DNA from: Bacteroidota bacterium
Lineage (GTDB): Bacteria > Bacteroidota > Bacteroidia > B-17B0 > B-17BO
Reading direction: 5' to 3'
DNA length: 9,827 bases
Assembly (NCBI GenBank): GCA_947462425.1
Contig: CANHPI010000076.1
Coordinates: forward strand, 1-9,827
Shown piece by piece: positions 7,522-9,827 of this stretch (position 1 is its first letter; each line of letters opens with the position of its first letter). The translations under genes and the position numbers were made by a program. Under the pieces are notes generated by a model. That model saw only the letters and a program-made list of their open reading frames with translations. It did not search any database and was not told where the DNA came from.

Positions 7522-8695
7522 AAAAAATATTAAAAGTAAATATATTTTTTTTATTGGAATGTTGTGTGCATTTTTATGGTTGTATCCTGTTTTTAATGAA
7601 CCAGAATTAAATGTTAATTTAACATTCAATCAAAGAGTATTAAGGACAATTTATTTATTTTTTTTATTGCCAATTGTATATAGAAAATTAATTTTTAATA
7701 TACGTTTTCAAAAAATTATACAATTATTTTTAATAGCTTTATTACCTTCTATATTTTTAGCATCTATTTTAAGTTTAAACTTTTCGTTTATTATATCTAC
7801 AACTGTCCCTATTATATTTTCAATTTTAGGTATTTTAATTTTAACAAGTTTAGAATATATAGATTTTATACATTGGTTAAAAGCCGTTTCTCTTATTTCT
7901 TTAATATTTTTTATTATTGGTATTATAAAATATGGATTTGTACCTTCAGACTATTTTGGCAGACCGAGAGTTCATTTTGGTTTTACACATCCTGTTCAAA
8001 CTGCAAGTGCAATACTTGCTGTATTTGCTCCGTATACTTTATTACCTAATAATTTAAATAAAACGACTAATTTAATTTTTAAATTATTATTGTTAATTTT
8101 TTTATTTCTTGCACAGTCCATTAATATTTTCATATCAGTAGTAATAATAAATGTATTCTCATATTTTATAAAAAATAATTATAATAAGTATTTCGTATTC
8201 TTTCTGTCATTTTTTTTATTCTTGTCTCCTTTTACAATATATTTTGCCAATTATTTACCACAAAAATATCAAGATATAATTAATATTTTCACATCAGGTA
8301 GATTAAATTATTTTACAGAAACTTTATTATTTGAATTTAAAAATGATAACATTTTTAACATGTTATTTGGACCAATGTATGAATTAAGACAATTAAATTT
8401 GAATACAGATGTGTCCAGAGGATTTTCTTTTATAGACTCTGTGTTTTTCTCTTTTTTATTTTCTTTTGGTTTTTTGGGTTTTATTAGCTTTTTAGTTTTT
8501 TTATATTATCTTTTGATAAATAGTTACAATAAAAATAAATACTCCTTTCAATTAATTACTGGTTTAATTTTTTTTTATTCTGCAGATTCACAAGGGTTCA
8601 CCCCAAATAACCTTGTATATTTTTCAATTTTAGCATATATTATAAAAGCTAATTTTAAAAAACATGAAAATGAAAGTAAATTTATTTTATCGTAA
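7514..8695 (+). CDS. Wzy-type O-antigen polymerase / O-antigen ligase family membrane protein
   Basis: This 393-residue protein is extremely hydrophobic, with about ten predicted membrane segments by eye. The clearest are near 8-27, 46-58, 68-88, 92-112, 123-140, 160-177, 187-217, 224-245, 306-336, 345-355 and 363-378. Family-like loops are FGRPRVHFGFTHPVQTA (148-164), the R/H-containing periplasmic loop of the Wzy_C/WaaL group, and the large loop from about 246 to 305 containing SGRLNYF (261-267). FIDSVFFSFLFSFGFLG (306-322) follows it, where these proteins usually have an aspartate-led helix. Polymerases join repeat units on undecaprenyl diphosphate in the periplasm, while ligases transfer chains to lipid A core. 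Sequence alone does not separate the two, and position among repeat-unit enzymes favours polymerase. The end overlaps the next GT4 gene by about 32 bases. Confidence 0.82.
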   Translation: MYKKNIKSKYIFFIGMLCAFLWLYPVFNEPELNVNLTFNQRVLRTIYLFFLLPIVYRKLIFNIRFQKIIQLFLIALLPSIFLASILSLNFSFIISTTVPIIFSILGILILTSLEYIDFIHWLKAVSLISLIFFIIGIIKYGFVPSDYFGRPRVHFGFTHPVQTASAILAVFAPYTLLPNNLNKTTNLIFKLLLLIFLFLAQSINIFISVVIINVFSYFIKNNYNKYFVFFLSFFLFLSPFTIYFANYLPQKYQDIINIFTSGRLNYFTETLLFEFKNDNIFNMLFGPMYELRQLNLNTDVSRGFSFIDSVFFSFLFSFGFLGFISFLVFLYYLLINSYNKNKYSFQLITGLIFFYSADSQGFTPNNLVYFSILAYIIKANFKKHENESKFILS

Positions 8696-9141
8696 AAGTT
8701 TTCCTTATGGAAATTTTAGTATAGAAAAAGTATTTGATACAATTTTACCATTATTTACTTCAGATAACATGTACATAGTAAATAAAATTATTCTGCCTAA
8801 ATATTCTGTTGGACTAATTAACAGGGCTATTAATATTTTATTTACTTTACTTAAGCAAACAGATATAAACCATATAACGGGTGATGTTCATTATGTAACC
8901 CTATTTTTAAAGAAAAAAAATACAATACTTACTATTCATGATTTTGTTATTTTAAAAAGAAATAGTGGCATTAAAAAAATATTATATTATTATTTTTGGT
9001 ATTATATCCCTATTAGTAAAAGCCAATATGTAACAGTAATCTCTAACACTATTATGAAAGAGTTAGTTGATTTTTTCCCATTTGCTAAAAATAAGACCTT
9101 TGTTGTATATAATCCCTTAACTATACAATATGATTTAATTG

Positions 9142-9150
9142 AAAAAAAAA
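9142..9150 (+). other. Nine-A homopolymer, candidate slippage site (A AAA AAA)
   Basis: A run of nine A follows G9141. In the upstream frame the codons are GAA AAA AAA ATA, so bases 9143-9149 form the -1 slippery heptamer A AAA AAA. The -1 frame has a TGA at 9140-9142, which fixes the latest possible position of the switch as this run. The change needed equals one extra A (or two fewer). A run of this length is prone to replication slippage, transcriptional slippage and sequencing miscounts alike. Bases are read directly; the functional interpretation is inference. Confidence 0.6.
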
Positions 9151-9153
9151 TAA

Positions 9154-9174
9154 AAATATTACTCCTGTAATTTT
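9154..9174 (+). other. Short imperfect hairpin just downstream of the A run
   Basis: ATTAC (9158-9162) pairs with GTAAT (9167-9171) around a TCCT loop. Three more A-T pairs (9154-9156 with 9172-9174) lie below a single bulged T9157. The stem begins 4 to 8 bases after the slippery heptamer, a distance at which stimulatory structures are found in programmed -1 frameshifting, and it contains the upstream-frame stop TAA 9168-9170. It has only one G-C pair, so it would be weak, and such stems arise easily by chance in AT-rich DNA. Confidence 0.25.
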
Positions 9175-9665
9175 ACACATTGGCACAACTGAAAATAAAA
9201 ATCTATATAATAATGTTCTAGCTGTCACTAATATTGATTGTGAGCTTAGAATTATTGGAAAACTTAATAATGATCAAATATTTTTTTTAAAAAATTCAAA
9301 AATTAAATATTCAAATGTTTTTAATTTAACTGAAATTGAGATGCGCACAGAATTATTGAATGCAGATATTTTATCATTTATTTCTACATATGAAGGATTT
9401 GGATTACCTATAATTGAAGCCCAGGCTTTACAATTGCCTGTTTTAACTAGTAATATCTCATCTATGCCTGAAATTTCTGGCTTGCCTGATAAATTTCTAG
9501 TTAATCCTTATGATATAAAGGATATAGAGTATCATATTTTAAAAATTTTGAACGATAAAGATTTTAGAAGTGAAATTGTCTCTTTAGGCTTAATAAATAT
9601 CAAACGTTTTGATATTGAACTAATTTCAAATAAGTATAAAAATATTTATAATTTAATAAATAATA

Positions 9666-9827
9666 ATGAATAAAAAAGTTGCATTAATATTTGGTAGTAC
9701 TGGCCAAGATGGTGCTTATTTGTGTAAGTTTCTAATAGAGAAGGATTATATTGTCTTTGGTGCATCAAGGGATGCCTCTACTAAAAATGCATCTAATTTT
9801 ATAAAATTGCAAATACAAAATAAGATT
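9666..9827 (+). CDS. gmd: GDP-mannose 4,6-dehydratase-like protein, N-terminal part
   Basis: The first 54 codons of a gene that continues past the right edge. The protein begins [20 protein letters not shown], with the short-chain dehydrogenase nucleotide-binding loop GSTGQDG at 10-16. The TGQDGAYL form is characteristic of GDP-mannose 4,6-dehydratases, which convert GDP-mannose to GDP-4-keto-6-deoxymannose, the precursor of GDP-fucose, GDP-rhamnose, perosamine and related sugars. The following GASRDAS (about 32-38) and SNFIKLQI segment resemble the subgroup with an SRDA motif rather than the E. coli-like form. The ATG overlaps the preceding stop by 8 bases (ATGAATAA). The catalytic residues lie outside the window, so a related nucleotide-sugar dehydratase or epimerase is not excluded. 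Confidence 0.85.
   Translation, partial: MNKKVALIFGSTGQDGAYLCKFLIEKDYIVFGASRDASTKNASNFIKLQIQNKI

Larger units (their letters stand above)
8664..9673 (+). pseudogene. GT4 glycosyltransferase split by a frameshift at a nine-A run
   Basis: Two frames together encode one complete GT4 enzyme. The first frame (8664-9170, 168 residues) holds the N-terminal domain: VNLFYRKSFP near the start, NHITGDVHY at 69-77, LTIHDF at 89-94, VISNT at 125-129 and VYNP at 148-151. It stops at TAA 9168-9170. The -1 frame is open from 9143 and runs to TAA 9671-9673. It holds the donor domain: TPVILHIGTTENKN at once after the junction, LRIIGKL, and the EX7E motif in YEGFGLPIIEA (second-half glutamates at 9392 and 9416). 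A -1 slip in the A run at 9142-9150 would give 336 residues, a normal GT4 length, with no missing domain. I read this as one gene with a one-base loss or slippage site, not two genes. The start at 8664 overlaps the polymerase gene, and ATG 8670 is an equally good start. Confidence 0.85.
2..9827 (+). other. Single polysaccharide-biosynthesis operon (runs off both edges)
   Basis: Eleven genes lie on one strand. Junctions are: 4-base gap (311-314), 16-base gap (2055-2070), 4-base overlap (2823), 4-base overlap (3605), 10-base gap (4724-4733), abutting (5586), 8-base overlap (6511), 8-base overlap (7514), about 32-base overlap (8664) and 8-base overlap (9666). No gap is long enough to hold a promoter plus leader, and no terminator-like GC stem with a T run separates genes. 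Co-transcription is inferred from this packing, and internal promoters inside genes cannot be excluded. Confidence 0.75.

Noticed and set aside
9341..9673. An independent 110-residue gene starting at ATG 9341
   Set aside because: The frame is open back to 9143 and encodes the first strands of the GT4 donor domain. A start at 9341 would yield only half a domain, so it is the 3' part of the split gene.
1..9827. CRISPR arrays, insertion sequences, tRNA or rRNA genes
   Set aside because: No spaced direct repeats, transposase-like proteins with terminal inverted repeats, or structured RNA signatures are visible, and coding sequence fills almost every base.

Overview
The window is a very AT-rich stretch of a surface-polysaccharide (O-antigen, capsule or exopolysaccharide) biosynthesis locus. 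All genes lie on the + strand. They are packed tightly enough to be one transcription unit: the largest gap is 16 bases and most junctions abut or overlap by 4 to 32 bases. Start codons lack purine-rich Shine-Dalgarno boxes and sit in A/T-only leaders. Together with the low GC, this suggests Bacteroidota (a Flavobacteriia-like bacterium), but that placement is an inference from style, not from a marker gene. The standard genetic code applies, since TGA is used as a stop at two junctions.

Layout, left to right: the 3' end of an unassigned gene (2-310); a fused ABC exporter resembling PglK/MsbA flippases (315-2054); an FkbM-family methyltransferase (2071-2826); a second, divergent FkbM-like methyltransferase (2823-3608); a GT4 glycosyltransferase (3605-4723); a third methyltransferase with an N-terminal zinc ribbon (4734-5585); a GT2 glycosyltransferase (5586-6518); a CgeB/GT1-like putative glycosyltransferase (6511-7521); a multi-spanning Wzy-type O-antigen polymerase/ligase (7514-8695); a second GT4 gene interrupted by a -1 frame change at a run of nine A (8664-9673); and the 5' end of a GDP-mannose 4,6-dehydratase-like gene (from 9666, running off the window).

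A consistent reading is that the glycosyltransferases build a lipid-linked repeat unit on the cytoplasmic face. Gmd, with partners beyond the edge, would supply a GDP-6-deoxyhexose. Up to three methyltransferases would decorate the sugars. The ABC protein may flip the lipid-linked glycan, and the Wzy-like protein may polymerise or transfer it in the periplasm.

The most notable signal is the frame change in the second GT4 gene. Both halves are intact and would give a normal-length 336-residue enzyme if read through a -1 slip at A AAA AAA. It could be a decayed gene, a phase-variable switch, a slippage-expressed gene or a homopolymer sequencing error. I see no insertion sequence, CRISPR array, tRNA, rRNA, convincing promoter or terminator, and no gene-free stretch longer than 16 bases.
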